Shown here: positions 12,509 to 24,100 of the stretch, one piece after another
Numbering within the stretch: position 1 is the stretch's first letter
How the letters are laid out: the number at the start of each line of letters is the position of its first letter
Origin: Takakia lepidozioides
Lineage: Eukaryota; Streptophyta; Takakiopsida; Takakiales; Takakiaceae
Direction of reading: 5' to 3'
Assembly: GCA_030704615.1 (NCBI GenBank)
Contig: CM060733.1
Location: forward strand, 49,476,001-49,540,000
DNA: 64,000 nt
The notes under the pieces: generated by a model
Databases searched by the model: none
Seen by the model: the letters and a program-made list of their open reading frames with translations, nothing else
Told to the model about the DNA's origin: nothing
Made by a program: the position numbers and the translations under genes

Positions 12509-14183
12509 TCAGTCCCCTGCAGGAGCCATCCCTGACTTAAGCCTCTCTCTCTTCAGCTTTTTCTTTGACACTGGCTTTTTCTTCCTAGGCGGGAGACTCT
12601 TCTGGGCATATATGTACAACATATAGTTGCCAACTGCAAATATGAGGACTGCCCCTACCACCACCACCAGTACTGTGAGTGCTGGATTGAACCCTGCCTC
12701 TGCTGCTTTCTTTGCAAATGCCCCCTGTTACCACACATCCACAGTTTTGCAAGATAAGAGGAAAGGTGGGAGGGTGGGCCAGCCATCAGTATAACTCTCC
12801 GTAACTCTCTGTCCCTTTTGTTCCCGCTCAAACTGGGCGCGGGGTCAATGGCCACAAGGCTATGGCAAACAACGTCTTATGAGTACAATCTCTGCATTTA
12901 TTGTTTACAAATATAAATCTCACATCCCAAAAATGAAGTGCACTGATGTGATGCAGTACTTCAATTTGAGCACTTGGCAGAAGACTATGTCTTCCAGCAT
13001 TAATATGCTGCCACAATACTTTGTTAGTATGTGCTCAAAGATGATAACATATCAACCCTCCTAATATGTTAAGTTCTTTTGTGAGAGTTCGCACGTGTAC
13101 AGCCATGGTAGGATTAAGTTATCAACTCAATATAAGATCAGGTGATGTCGTGTTCAGAAGGAATACCATCAAACTTCAACTGCACACTTCACATTAGGGT
13201 TTGTCAATCATTTCAACAGGATATAGCAGACTTGTCAACGTTCAATGAACCATTGTGTAAAGATTGAAAAACCACTCTGACCACAAATTTGCCAGCCATC
13301 TCAAATCGCCTGTCCTTGCCCCAGGGCGTCCAGATGAATTGAAATTAAGCATGTAAAGGGAGTCATGACCAGAAAAAAAAAAACATGCAGCCTTGCGAAC
13401 TGGCAGGGAAGCTACCAAAACAATTCACTGTGCACAAGGACTTCTAAACCTAGCTTCCATCTAAGAATAAATCAGAAACAAGTCCTGAATGTGGATGGGT
13501 AAGGAAGCTTATAGGCTCGCTCCAAATGGGATTAAACGCATCCTAGACAACCTAGCCAAGGTCATGCAGCTGCCGCTGCTAGCTCAGTAGCTCTATTCCA
13601 GGGTCATCTCCACCCATTCATAGTTCCAACCTTCGCTCTTCTCTCTCACTCCATTTCCCATATTGTGATAATCGGATCAAACAGTTATTGTGCTTCTGCT
13701 AAAAGAGCTTCATTTATGACACCGATCCTTTTCAAGCCAAGACTTCAACTTTGTGTTACGCATGTACACTGTGGAGTGTTGCTCACTACTGGAACCTCAT
13801 CATTTGCGCTAAAGCAGGTATGAGATTCATTTGTCCCCATCCTTCGTGTATATCTGCCCGACTTTTTACTCTGCAGACTTCTCATCTACACGATCCAGAA
13901 TGACGAAGATAAGAAGACGAAAATGCACAGAAAGAGGGCTCTTTCATGGATATCTCGAAAAGGAAAACTTTCCATGAAAGCATTCTTCTGTAAGACGAGG
14001 TCCGATGCGAAGGTCGAAGAATGAGGAAACAACTGCGTCAGTCTTTGATGACTCCCACGACCTAGGAAAACCATGTAATAATAGGTAGTCCAAGGATTAC
14101 AGGGGAACTTTGAAAAAGATGAATCATACCTGCCGGATGAAGGCAGCGGGATCGACGTCGGCCGACCCGAAGTCGTCAGCCAT
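12509..14183 (-). CDS. S1FA: S1FA-like small DNA-binding protein
   Basis: A small plant protein first described as binding the S1F site of a plastid ribosomal protein promoter. Exon 1 is 14130-14183 ([18 protein letters not shown]) and exon 2 is 12509-12724, separated by a 1405 bp intron with GT-AG ends and phase 0. The product is 89 residues. A conserved hydrophobic stretch after GFNPALTVL resembles a membrane span. It is followed by [18 protein letters not shown], the highly conserved basic tail that acts as a nuclear signal and DNA-binding region in the family. The length, the acidic N-terminus starting MAD, and the [10 protein letters not shown] signature all fit S1FA. The gene appears intact. 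The intron holds no other recognisable gene. Confidence 0.93.
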
Positions 14184-15009
14184 GCCCCTCGCTATCTCCC
14201 TTGTCTTCTCACGCTGTCTCCTCTCGATGCTGCTCTTCCTTTCGCCTTCGCGTGCGGCCCGTGTCTACTTAGAAATAGAGTTAAGTTCCTTTTTAGAGGT
14301 TGAGTAAATTCCTTAATGGTCCCTAATTACTCTGCATGTTTCCAGCTATTTGCTTTATTTCTGCCGAGTTCAAATTCAATCTTACTCAGATTCTTGTGCT
14401 GTTGTGTGGCTGTTGCATGGGACTGATAGTTTAAGTCTCAGCGGAGTTCAACGATCAGTATGGAGCCGTGCTTGCGTGGTTGCCTTGCTTTAGCGGTGGG
14501 GGATTAGGTCTCAGATGGAAGCAGAGGCATTCAGTTGCGCTGGATTTGTATTCTTGGGCAGTTGTGATTTGTGTCTGCAAATTGTCCGTTGCACTTGGTC
14601 TGTTTCTCCGTGTCAATCCTCGTTGCCATTATATATATATGTCTCCCTGTGACGATCAGTTGGTTTCTCTACATTCTGGCAGTCACTAGTGCAGTGATAG
14701 GCAGCATTTTGCATTCTCTGCCTCTGACAGTAGCACTCTTCCACTTTTTCACTTGTACATGAACTTACATGCAAGTCGGTGTATATGTTTCTACTTTTTT
14801 CTTTATCCAGAGTCCCAGCTGGCTCAACTGCAGGACAGTAGATTCTTCAAGGTCACCTACCTACACTAATACTGAATTTACGATTGCAATTTGAAGTACT
14901 TCACTGAATGACAAGATGGTTGGAGGTAAATCATCACTATTTCAGTTGAAGCTATGGCGTCATGAAGCCAAGTAAGAGTTTGTGACATGGGTGAGGACTT
15001 TTTAAGGAT
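14184..15009. other. Upstream flank of S1FA, no gene recognised
   Basis: This interval presumably carries the S1FA promoter and 5' UTR. It contains a short TA repeat near 14632 and no coding signature I can name. Confidence 0.35.
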
Positions 15010-15220
15010 GAACTTATGCCTACCCTCGGCACTAGACTGAATTCAAACTTGGCAGGGCAGGAGACACATTTGATCAATAAACATATGCAAACACGAAAAG
15101 GAGATTGTGAATGCCCGATGGGTGGGTGGCCTGAAGACACTATCCAGTTTCTGATACAATGTCCAGGGTATTCTTATCATAGGCTGAGCCAAAGCCCTGA
15201 GCCAAAGCCCTGGCTCTAAG
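15010..15220 (+). mobile_element. Possible zinc-binding C-terminal fragment of a non-LTR retrotransposon
   Basis: The plus frame contains CECPMGGWPEDTIQFLIQC followed by PGYSYHR. This resembles the Cys-rich segment after the reverse transcriptase of LINEs (C-x-C, then H or Q, then C, then Y-x-x-HR). The fragment is short, with no adjoining reverse transcriptase, so the assignment is weak. Confidence 0.3.
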
Positions 15221-15489
15221 TGCTGGGCAACTCACACACAGCAGATTGATGCCTGTGTGAAGGGCTTTCTAGAGGAAATATGGAAAGCCCAACCAATTGT
15301 TTATACCAAGTTAAGTCCCACACTGGAGTGAGCCCCTCACAAAGGTGGTGCTTTTGGCCTAAACATGGCTACGGCAAATAACATCTCATGAGTACATTCT
15401 CTCTCAAGCTTTTCTTAATTTTCTTCTTCTCTCTAGCACACGCATGTATGCATGTGATATGCATTCACAATAGAAAAAAAACAGTGGAG

Positions 15490-16340
15490 CCTTACCAATG
15501 TTCGTCTTGGCATCATGGATAGACACCGCATGCCGAGCATGAAGATCCTCAACAAAGGTCTCAAGATCAACCGGATCAGCAACAGTAGAGATAAGAGGGG
15601 TAGAATGCAAAGGAGAAACACACTTGCGACCATACAACAACTCAAAAAGAGTCTTCTTGGTGCTAGCATGCACGGCGGTGCGATAAAGCAGGGGAAAATA
15701 GGGGGAAGAACCGTATCCCACTCCCTGGTAAGTGCGCCATTCTTCTCCAACATTCGGCAAAGAGTTTGGTTCAAGCGTTCCGTAAGGCCATTGCATGGTC
15801 CGGGGATGGTATGGGGCTGTGGTGGAGTGCTTAACATCGAAATTGAAGCAAATCACCGTGATGAGCTAGTTACAAAACTCATTGCCCTGATCCATTATTA
15901 TCTCCCGATGACACCCATGCCGCATAAGGATCTCATTGAAGAAGAACTGAGTTACAGCATCACTAGCCTTGGAACGCAAAGGCCGGACTTCTACCCACTT
16001 AGTCAAGTAGTCGGTAGCAACACAAAGGTAACTTCGACCTTTTGATGTGAGTGCGAGGGGTCCTACCAAGAATTCCAACACGAGCAAAAGCATGGGTGAC
16101 AGACAAAGGCTGCAGCTCATACAATATCCGGGCCCTAGGGAGAACAATGTTAGCACGACAATCTTCACACTTAGAGATGAATTTTGTGACATCTCGGAGA
16201 ATTCCCAGCCAATAGTATACCTCTTGGATGCGGGCCACAGTTTTCTTCATACCAAGGTGACCTACATATAAGGAACAATGAAAACGCTCTAATAAAGCAT
16301 TCAGCTGGCTCCGTGGTGGCACCTCCAAGTAGTATGGCAC
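15490..16340 (-). pseudogene. Ty3/gypsy integrase, broken
   Basis: Overlapping minus frames give the HHCC zinc-binding segment (about 16180-16280, GHLGMKKTVARIQEVYYW then CEDC), the catalytic core (about 15870-16080, ATDYLTKWVEVRPL and later IIMDQGNEF with core aspartates), and the C-terminal part (15490-15856, TTAPYHPRT and LFELLYGRKC). The parts sit in different frames, so the gene is dead. No chromodomain was seen. The reading stops matching the family near 15494. Confidence 0.8.
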
Positions 16341-16789
16341 CCCCCCTCTAGTGAGCTCCTTAAAAGCTTATCACCCATGAAACGGTGAGTAGAGACATGA
16401 TAGAGAAATTGTTTACGCAAGGACTCGGAAAGGCCAGCTGGCGAACGCCCTGATTGGCATCGCTAGAGTAGCGCAGCATATAGCTGATCATCCATGACTG
16501 CACTGCACATAAGAGGTAGACAATTGGCTTTAGAGAAGGTGGTCTGGAGTGTCTGCACCTATGATCTCCAGCCAGGGATATCTTCACCTCATTTGTTACT
16601 ACTCATGGACAGCCAAATCAGCGTTGAGGCTCAAGCCATTAATAGTCACACCGGAGTGCAGCAGATGAATCATAACAAACTCAGGGGCCTAGGAAAAGAA
16701 AGAGCTGAAACACAACAAGGAACGTCCACCAACCCATCCGAATTCTCTCTAGGCGATAGATCAACCATACATACTAACACACGAATAAA

Positions 16790-17449
16790 TCAACCAGGAT
16801 CATCAAGAAGGCTAGACCAGCCCCAAGCAGTCGATATGTCATGTGAATCCAAGGCCAAGGGGTGCTGATTTGCACAAAGAAGATTGAGAAGAGGGGCAGG
16901 ATCAAGAGGAGGGGCTGCATCAGCAGCAGCAAGGTCATCCAAGGTGAGCATGGGCGTGCTGACAGGAGGATCAACCCGTGTAAATGCATTAGCATTTGTG
17001 TTCTCATTTCCCTTCTTGTAGACTATATCCATGTCAATTTCCTGCAGGTACATAGCACATCTAGCAAGTTTGCCATGAATATCCATTGGCTTAACAAGAG
17101 CCTTAAGTGTAAGATTATCAGTCTCTACCATAAACCGGCTATCATGCAAATATTGCCTGAAATGCTTCACACCAAATACTAAGGTCAGACCCTCATTGTC
17201 AGATATGGAATAGTTCCTTTCATGACGATCAAGACGGCGAGATGCATAAGCTATTACATGCTCTTTGTCTTCTACAACTTGACATAAGATTGCAGAGATG
17301 GCAACAGCTGATGCATCAATCTGAAACAAAAAAGGTAATTCAAAGTTGGGAAACATCAGGATGGGAGCTGAATACAAAGCCTTGCGAAGGGCGTCAAAGG
17401 TAACTTGCTGGGAGAAGGTCCATGCAAACCTGACATCTTTGCACAACAC
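16790..17449 (-). pseudogene. Ty3/gypsy RNase H domain
   Basis: The 219-codon minus frame contains FQIDASAVAISAILCQ, then VIAYASRRLDRHERNYS, then HDSRFMVETDNLTLKAL. These are the hallmark blocks of the gypsy RNase H, including the first catalytic Asp and the TDN block. It ends with a weakened GNENTNANAFTRVD (normally NxxADALSR). It is separated by a short gap and frameshift from the reverse transcriptase C-terminal segment at 17488-17757. Confidence 0.85.
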
Positions 17450-17487
17450 CTTGGTCAGAGGGTGAGCAAGCTTGGCAAAGTTCTTAA

Positions 17488-18232
17488 TTATGCGCCTATA
17501 ATAAGAAGCCAGACCCAGGAAGATTTGAAATGATATTTATCCCTGGGAATAGGAAAGCCCCAAACAGACTCAAGCTTTGCAGGATCAGGAAGCGAACCAT
17601 CCTTGGAGAGAATATGACCAAGAAAGGGTAGCTCAGGCATGAATAGCTCACACTTCTTTGGCTTCATTTTGAAGCCTGCAGTACGCAATTTGCTACAAAC
17701 ACGCTCCAGGTCAGTCAAGAGGGGCATCAAAACTAGCTGAATACACATTGATATCATCTACATAAATTAAGGCACATTCCCAGTGAAGATTACCCAAGAC
17801 AATGTCCATGAGACGTTGGAAGGTGGAGGTGACATTGCATAAACCAAAGGGCATGGTCTCATATTGGTATTTGCCCATGCGACACACAAACAAGGTCTTT
17901 TCCTTGGCTACTTCAGTGAGATGAACTTGCCAAAAACCAAATGCAAGATCAAGAGAGGAGAAAATTGTACCACCATGCAATTGATCCAAGGTCTCATTGA
18001 TCGTAGACAGAGGGTAGGCATCCTTCTTGGTGATGAAGTCAACACAAAAGCGGGTGGTGTCATCTTTCTTTCCAACCAGGACAATGGGACTAGCCCAAGG
18101 AGAAACTGATGGCTTAATCACACCAGCATCAACCATCTTCTGGACTTCCTCTTGGACTATAGCACGTTCTTTGACACTCTCTCGGTAAGCAAATTGTTTG
18201 ATAGGAGGTCCTTCTGTAACAATGTCATGTTG
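17488..18232 (-). pseudogene. Ty3/gypsy reverse transcriptase, interrupted
   Basis: The minus frame from 18232 encodes VIKPSVSPWASPIVLVGKKD, then FSSLDLAFGFWQVHL, then YETMPFGLCN and the active-site box IYVDD near 17760. A frameshift near 17720-17757 leads to the C-terminal part with CELFMPELPFLGHILS. The domain begins abruptly at the border of the CACTA insertion at 18233. It is a typical plant gypsy enzyme, now non-functional. Confidence 0.88.
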
Positions 18233-18440
18233 CACTACAGGAAAAGGGGGGGGGGGGGGGGGGGGTTCGACGTCGCGGCCACGCCGCGGTGTCGTAAAAC
18301 AACCCTTTTCGGGCAGAGGGGAAGAACCAAATTTGCGACGCCCAGGCGTCGCAAGCCCGTCGCGAATTTGCGACCAATGGGGTTGCAAATAGACGAAACT
18401 GCTTTGCAACGCCGACGCGATTGACGACGCCCGGACGTCG

Positions 18441-18474
<34 letters not shown>

Positions 18475-19296
18475 ACTCTGCAATGCAGAATGAGCACCGT
18501 CCGGGGGTCGCAAAGTGGGGGGTACATTTGAATTTAGGTGGGAAAATTTGAATTTCAAAAACTTGTTGACCATTGACTCCGGTTCTGTCTAATGACAATA
18601 TGTTCATTGTTCTACATATATCATGCAATGCATACTTGAACCTAAGACCTCCACGTTATAACATTTCTAAGACAATACAAACTAACCAACACACCTACGC
18701 TACATCTATGTATCACAAAAGCAATCTATATATATATATATATATAAAGATTTTCTTCAAGTTCCTTCTAAGGAGGTCTCTCTTGTGACGCATGGGAGTT
18801 GCAACCTCCACACCTTAGTGCCCAGCCCCAGCCCCAATGTCGTCGCCGTTGTTGCACCCCCTACCGCCAGGCGCCCAAAGCGACGACCTTGTGATGACCT
18901 AAGCTGACCACAACATCATTGCGACCCCATGTGGCGACGCCGTTACGACCCCTGACATCGCAACATTGGACGTCCCAGAGCCGGGCGCCCCAGCGATGTT
19001 TTTTGTGAAGTTGAAGGCCGCGAAGCCCCATATATATATATATATATATTATTTTAAAAAAAATTTGGATTTCCGACGCTGGGGCGTTGCAAGAAAAAAA
19101 ATCCGTCGCAGCGAGGGCCATCTTTCCCCCTTCATGCCACCTTATGACGGTTGGGCATCGTAATGGTGTCGCAGCGGGGGATTGTAACATCGGGGCGTCG
19201 CGCGTCGCGGCTCGGCGTCGCGGGCTTAGCGCCAGGCGCGGCGTGGGGGTGCGGCTGGCATCACAACCCCCCCCCCCCCCCCCATTTGCTGTAGTG
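18233..19296. mobile_element. Non-autonomous CACTA (En/Spm) transposon, 1064 bp
   Basis: The left end is CACTACAGGAAAA and the right end, read on the other strand, is CACTACAGCAAAT. CACTACA termini are diagnostic of CACTA elements. The flanking 3 bp are TTG (18230-18232) and TTA (19297-19299), a 3-bp target duplication with one change. Both subterminal regions are packed with GCGACGCC/GGCGTCGC-type palindromic motifs and long G, A and C homopolymers (18246-18266, about 18441-18471, 19267-19283). No transposase is present. It lies inside the pol region of the gypsy relic, so it inserted later. Confidence 0.85.
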
Positions 19297-19299
19297 TTA

Positions 19300-19700
19300 A
19301 AGGATGGAAGTGCGTCCTAAATCAGTGGACCAGCATCTCAACTCTCTTTCTTTGTCCTGAGGAGAGGGTAGTACCCAACTTGATTTCAGATAGCACTTTG
19401 GTGAGGGCTTTCTTAACTTCAGGACTGAGATCAGGGACAGGTGGTGGTGCAATTGCAGCAAAGGCAGCAACAGCATCCAAGGTGCCATGTTGTATGCCTA
19501 TGGCTCTAGTCCAAAGCCAGCTTGCACCTCGTGTATTTCAGCAATGGGTAAAGCAGTGATGCGAGCCAGGACCTGTCTTTTCTTAATAGTCACAGGGAAG
19601 CGCTCAGGATTAGCAATTAGACTCTGACTTCTTGCCTATATCCGCTATCTATAACACCTGTGGCCACCAGGCAATGCTTGAGGTCAGTCAATCTCCTCCA
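19300..19700 (-). pseudogene. dUTPase-like segment and linker upstream of gypsy reverse transcriptase
   Basis: The minus strand around 19560-19675 encodes GVIDSGYRQEVRVLIAN, then PVTIKKRQVLARI. This is the pattern of dUTPase motif 3 (GVIDxxYRGE) followed by the motif 4 region (GxRIAQL). Downstream, a linker with LSPEVKKALTKVL leads to the reverse transcriptase. Other dUTPase motifs were not found and the frame is broken upstream. The position, between the expected protease and the reverse transcriptase, would fit a dUTPase captured by the element. Confidence 0.5.
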
Positions 19701-19860
19701 GCCTTCAACTTCCAGGAAGTGAGCAGTTGGACAGAGGAAGGCCAGGCTAAATGACCTTGTATAGCAAATACTTGCAAGTGCACAGGACCATAAGGCCCAA
19801 AAAGACATCTGGATATATGTATACTGGCCACCTTGACAATATTTAGACAATGACACTTAG

Positions 19861-20857
19861 ATTGATCTTAACAGCTGTATTTTAACCAAGTGGTGACAAG
19901 ATGGATGCTTTCAGGTCACTGTCTGCAAATATGATGACATTCCGCACAAAGAGTGAGGACTAGTTGGACACTGCAAAGGAGGCCTGAAGCCTGGCATGGA
20001 CTACAGCCACTAGTGTCAAGAAGGTGCGCTTCCTTCTAATGTCCAGTTAAACTGTGACCAGAGGAAAGTTTTTCCACTCTTCAAATAGACGGTAGATCCA
20101 TGTATGTCACAACCAGAAACAATTGTACATTCTAGTCTGGTTGCAATCCCTCAAACTTACCTTTAGCCTCCTACTGGAGGTTCAACATCTTAACTTTATG
20201 CATGTTCAGTCTCCAGACTTCCCATCAGTTTTCTGTATAAATTTTCTTGGGTTAAGATTCCAATGAAGATGTACATCATGGGGTAGAGACAGCCTCCCGC
20301 TATAAAACTTCTAAAGCACAATCAATTCCAAGAGAAATTTGATGTGAAACATGACAAACCATAGGAGTTGGAGTTATCTACAACCTTCACCTCCTCGTAT
20401 CCTCGAAGCAGTTGTTTGTGATCATAGTCCAACTTTATCGACAAAGATGTCGGTGATTTGAAACAAATAGAGCTGGTCCAAACAAAGAAAATGTGTAGTC
20501 CATGTCCATGCTCTTGGGGGAATATTACTTTTCTTGATCAGGAGATTGCAAAAAGTTTGATTCGGGAGGGCAATCACATTGTCCCTGCCAGAGTTCAATC
20601 GTGGATTTTAAAACTGCATGCCACAAGGATCTCTCCATTGATAGGATTCGTTTTGTGACAAAACTTAGACATGTGAGGTTGAACAGACCTTGTACACGAG
20701 AATAGTATCCACGTGTCAAGGAAAACTATACATAGAATGCACACTACTCCCAGTACTGTGAAAATCTCACCTCCAGGTTCGTGACACTCACCCACAATCA
20801 CTACCTCGTTCTGTGCACATATATGACACACATCATGTCATACCGGCAAGTAAAAAT
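19861..20857. other. Unassigned sequence between gypsy relic and F-box fragment
   Basis: I recognise no gene. A short minus-strand segment near 20775-20812 with GT-AG borders, encoding NEVVIVGECHEPGG, could be a further exon of the F-box gene, but this is speculative. Confidence 0.3.
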
Positions 20858-21196
20858 TCACCTGCATTGGGGACGATGGAAATGAGGGGAAGCCGGTGCC
20901 ACGTGCAGGCATCCTGCTTGTCGAACAATCAGACCTTCTTGGAGGAGCAATTCACTAGTACGAGCACTATATAAGCATGGGTTTTGAAGGACAAAATTCC
21001 ATGCGACGGACACAGCCAGCATGCGCGGCCTGGTGTACCAGGGCAGCCGTGGCAGCACATAGTCCAACACAAGAGAGTCTGGGAGTCCAGGAATGAGCTC
21101 TTGCAACTCATTCCCTGCAAACTCCTCCATCGCTGCCAGATCCGAGTGTATGCTTGACTGCAGTGTCATGCCGAAGTCATTTGGACCACAGTTCAT
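20858..21196 (-). pseudogene. F-box domain exon (F-box/kelch-like), partial
   Basis: The minus frame encodes ELIPGLPDSLVLDYVLPRLP, then MLAVSVAWNFVLQNPCLYSAR. This fits the plant F-box/kelch pattern LIPGLPDDxAxxCLxRxP followed by the SxxWxxxL helix of the F-box. F-box proteins are substrate adaptors of SCF ubiquitin ligases. A consensus donor (GCAG|GTGAAT) follows at about 20861. No kelch repeats could be identified downstream, so this is either the first exon of a gene I cannot complete or a fragment. Confidence 0.5.
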
Positions 21197-23205
21197 TTGC
21201 TTTGTAGGCTATTCAACATGCATTGAATATTTTAGGGAGGCGTATGGAACAATCATTGTAGTTGATTCAAAGATGTGTAAATTGACATTCTTTGCAAGAA
21301 TGCAAGGATTGTGAAAAAATGTCGAAATGTGGCTTTTTGTTCAATGGTAAACTTTTCTTCCTGTTTCAAACCCACCTCTCTCTCTCCCCATTAAATGTTA
21401 TTCCTCCACAACCAACTCGAATGGCAATGAGCACTTGAGACACAAGCCAACATTGGAGCAGCAATTGATGCATGTGCCCACATCATTGCCATGCATAAAG
21501 TACAACCATTCATAGTTGCTTGTGCTGAGGAGGATCACCACAGCTCCAGTAGTTTAGGACAAGAGGCTTCGGCCAATCTAGAGCGTGGGTGAGATTTGCA
21601 CGCCCCCATGGATTGAATTCTGTCCTTTCCATCTCAATAATGGCATCTTTGCTACCCTTGCAGCATACGCACTGCTATGGTTGTTTGCAACTAAGTACCC
21701 TTGTATCTGCAACCTTAGGTGTTTGGAACCATTAAAGGGTCTCTCCATTTTACGCTCACCTTTTCCTTTGCTTGGCATTGAATTCCTGAATATATTGTGA
21801 TGAAACCCTGTAAGACTTTATTTACAACATGTTGCAATGGGTATAACGTCTAGGAGAGTTGGGAGGTGGGATGAAGCCGCCCAGCTACGTCCGCCCGATG
21901 TAAAATAGCCATTGCTTGAGCTCTTTGTAATGCAACGACCACTTTTATGTAAAAGGCCACAAGAACAGAGGCATAAGGAATGCCCGTGGTCTTGTTTTGG
22001 GCTGCTTGATGGGCACATGAACGGAGTAGGTCGTCAAACTGGCGATGGAGTCAGCCGAATATCTCTACAGCCAATGGATGAAAGTGTCGGTAGGATGTTT
22101 GTCCCGATAGTCGTGTTCCTTGACTTGAGCAACAACCGAAGCCGCGGAGCCTTGAGAGGATGCCGAACGTGAAAGTAGGTCGGATCGAGTAGGGTACGAA
22201 GATCATCTTTAGATAGGATGATGTCGACACGTCATCGTGTGGACTGAAGAGTATGAGAAGTAAGGACATGAGATTGCTCTCTCAGGACGTGGAAACCAGC
22301 CTCTCGCGTAATCGATGCGATGCGTCTCGGACGACGTCACCCATGACGGTGATGGTGCGATCTCCCCCACATGGACCCACATGGACATCGAAGGAGCACT
22401 AGAAGCATTTGTGTCTTTTCCGAATCGACTGCATGTCCAAAACCACTGAGGGAACAACTTTGAGATGTTTGTTACTATTGCACAGTCGTAACGGATAAAT
22501 TCACATTTCTAATGGCGGATAGAAGTTGCATCAATGACTCCGCAGTCGGCACAATATTCGCGGCGATTTAATTCAATTACGTAAATTGTTTTTTTTTTAA
22601 AACAACAATTACAAGTGGTTTTAAGCACTAGAGAACGACTCTTAACAACTAGGCATTCATTGCACACCCTATTCAAAAATGGAATTTTTATAAGTGCTCC
22701 ACATGGGTCATGACGTGGAATATTTTAATGTATTTTAGGGCTTGTGTGGCTCATAGAGATTGTTCTAATCGTCGGATGTAAAATGATCTAAGGGTGGAAG
22801 AGTAACTTTGTCCTTTGCCTGAATTTGTTTAAGTGTTGGGAGAGGGATGGAGGCTTGAGAGAGAGACGAACAAGTGATGCGAGAAGGACGAAGACCAAAT
22901 CGAGGCCCATGTCCTGTTGTTGCAAGCGTTTATGGCGTCAAGGGCGCATAATGTGCAAATGTGGGCTCTTGGCTCCCCTTTGTACCATGATTTGGTATTC
23001 TTCCTGATTATCACAAGGTTCTTGGGGGAATCAGCTTGGTCTTAGCAACCCATATTTTAATCTCTGCCCGCTCAGCTGCACCGTGGTGGTTCTTACGAAC
23101 CAATCCCACATTACCTGACTAGAGATACAAGCAGCACGCACAAGAGGTCTTCTTGGGTTCATGGTCAGTCTAATCCGCAATGGGTCATGACAGGTAGAGG
23201 ACAAT
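21197..23205. other. Unassigned region
   Basis: No coding family was recognised on either strand. Short open frames here lack family motifs. A T/A homopolymer stretch lies at about 22590-22600. Confidence 0.3.
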
Positions 23206-24100
23206 GTGGTGAGGGCACCTTCTTCTCGAGCTATTTCAGCGTTTTGCCGAGATGTAGTGTCGTGGAGTGCGATGCTTGCAGGGTATGCACAGCAGGGACG
23301 TGGGATGGAGGCTTTGGAGACCTATGAAGTTGCGAAGGGAGAGTTTGATAACATGGCTGAACAAGATGTTGTCTCAAGGAACACGCTGAATCTCGCAAGA
23401 TATGGCCAGCATGTGTGCGGGATGAGGGCATTGGAGACATATGAGCAAATGTTGAGAAGAGGTGCAGCCTGACCGGGTCATGTTCATTTGTGTTTGCAAT
23501 GCATGTGCAAACCTGGCAGCCCTGGAGACTTAGTAAAGGGCAAAGAGGTCCATCGTGACATTGTCAAAGCTGGAACTGTACCAGATGTAACAATACCTCG
23601 TCGACATGTATGCCAAACGTGGGAGCATTCCCTTGTGGACAAGGAGTGTTTAACAATATGGCTGAGCGAAATGTGGTGTGGTGGAACGTGATGATCGCAA
23701 GACATGCACAACATGGACGGGGATTGCGGGTTTTGGAGACCTATGAGCAAATGATGTGGGTCTAGGGGGTGAAGCCCGAGCACATTACGTTTGTTTGTGT
23801 TTGTAGTGCATGCGCGAGCCTGTTGGAGAAGGGCAAAGAGGTCCATGGTTGCATCGTCAAAGCTGGAACTGTGGTAGATGTCATTCTGAACATGAATACC
23901 CTTCTAGATAGGGAGTGTTCAACAATATGGCTGAGCGAAATGTGGTGTCGTGGAAAGTGATGATCGCAGGACATGCACAACAGGGGCGGGGATTGCAAGT
24001 TTTGGAGACCTATGAGCAATTGATGTGGGAGGGGGTGAAGTCCGACCACATTACGTTCAGAGAGTTCAAATGCCTCTCCACCATGACCTTGCTTAGCTAA
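23206..24100 (+). pseudogene. PPR (PLS type) pseudogene, multiply frameshifted
   Basis: Segments in several plus frames encode PPR repeat pieces of the same subfamily as the gene at 6017-8935: RDVVSWSAMLAGYAQQGRGM (23238 on), GKEVHRDIVKAGTVPDV (about 23535), GKEVHGCIVKAGTVVDVIL (about 23832) and MAERNVVSWKVMIAGHAQ (about 23927). Stops and frame changes separate them and no DYW domain follows. Pieces recur at about 300 bp spacing, as in the intact genes. This is a decayed copy. Confidence 0.85.

Larger units (their letters stand above)
15490..19860 (-). mobile_element. Degenerate Ty3/gypsy LTR retrotransposon (internal region)
   Basis: On the minus strand the order is a dUTPase-like segment, linker, reverse transcriptase, RNase H, integrase, as in Ty3/gypsy pol. 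The coding frame is broken at several places, and a CACTA element splits it between linker and reverse transcriptase. No LTR pair or primer-binding site was located. The gag and protease segments were not recognised; they may lie in the unassigned sequence above 19860. Sequence at 15308-15400 beginning TTAAGTCCCACACTGG resembles an LTR start, and part of it recurs at 12850-12890, but this is not proven. Confidence 0.85.

Noticed and set aside
18198-18573. Open frames rich in Gly, Pro and Phe
   Set aside because: They translate homopolymer G/C/A runs and GCGACGCC motifs of the CACTA element.
18230-19299. Idea that removing the CACTA insert would reopen the gypsy reading frame
   Set aside because: The linker upstream already contains a stop and lies in a different frame from the reverse transcriptase, so the element was dead regardless of the insertion.
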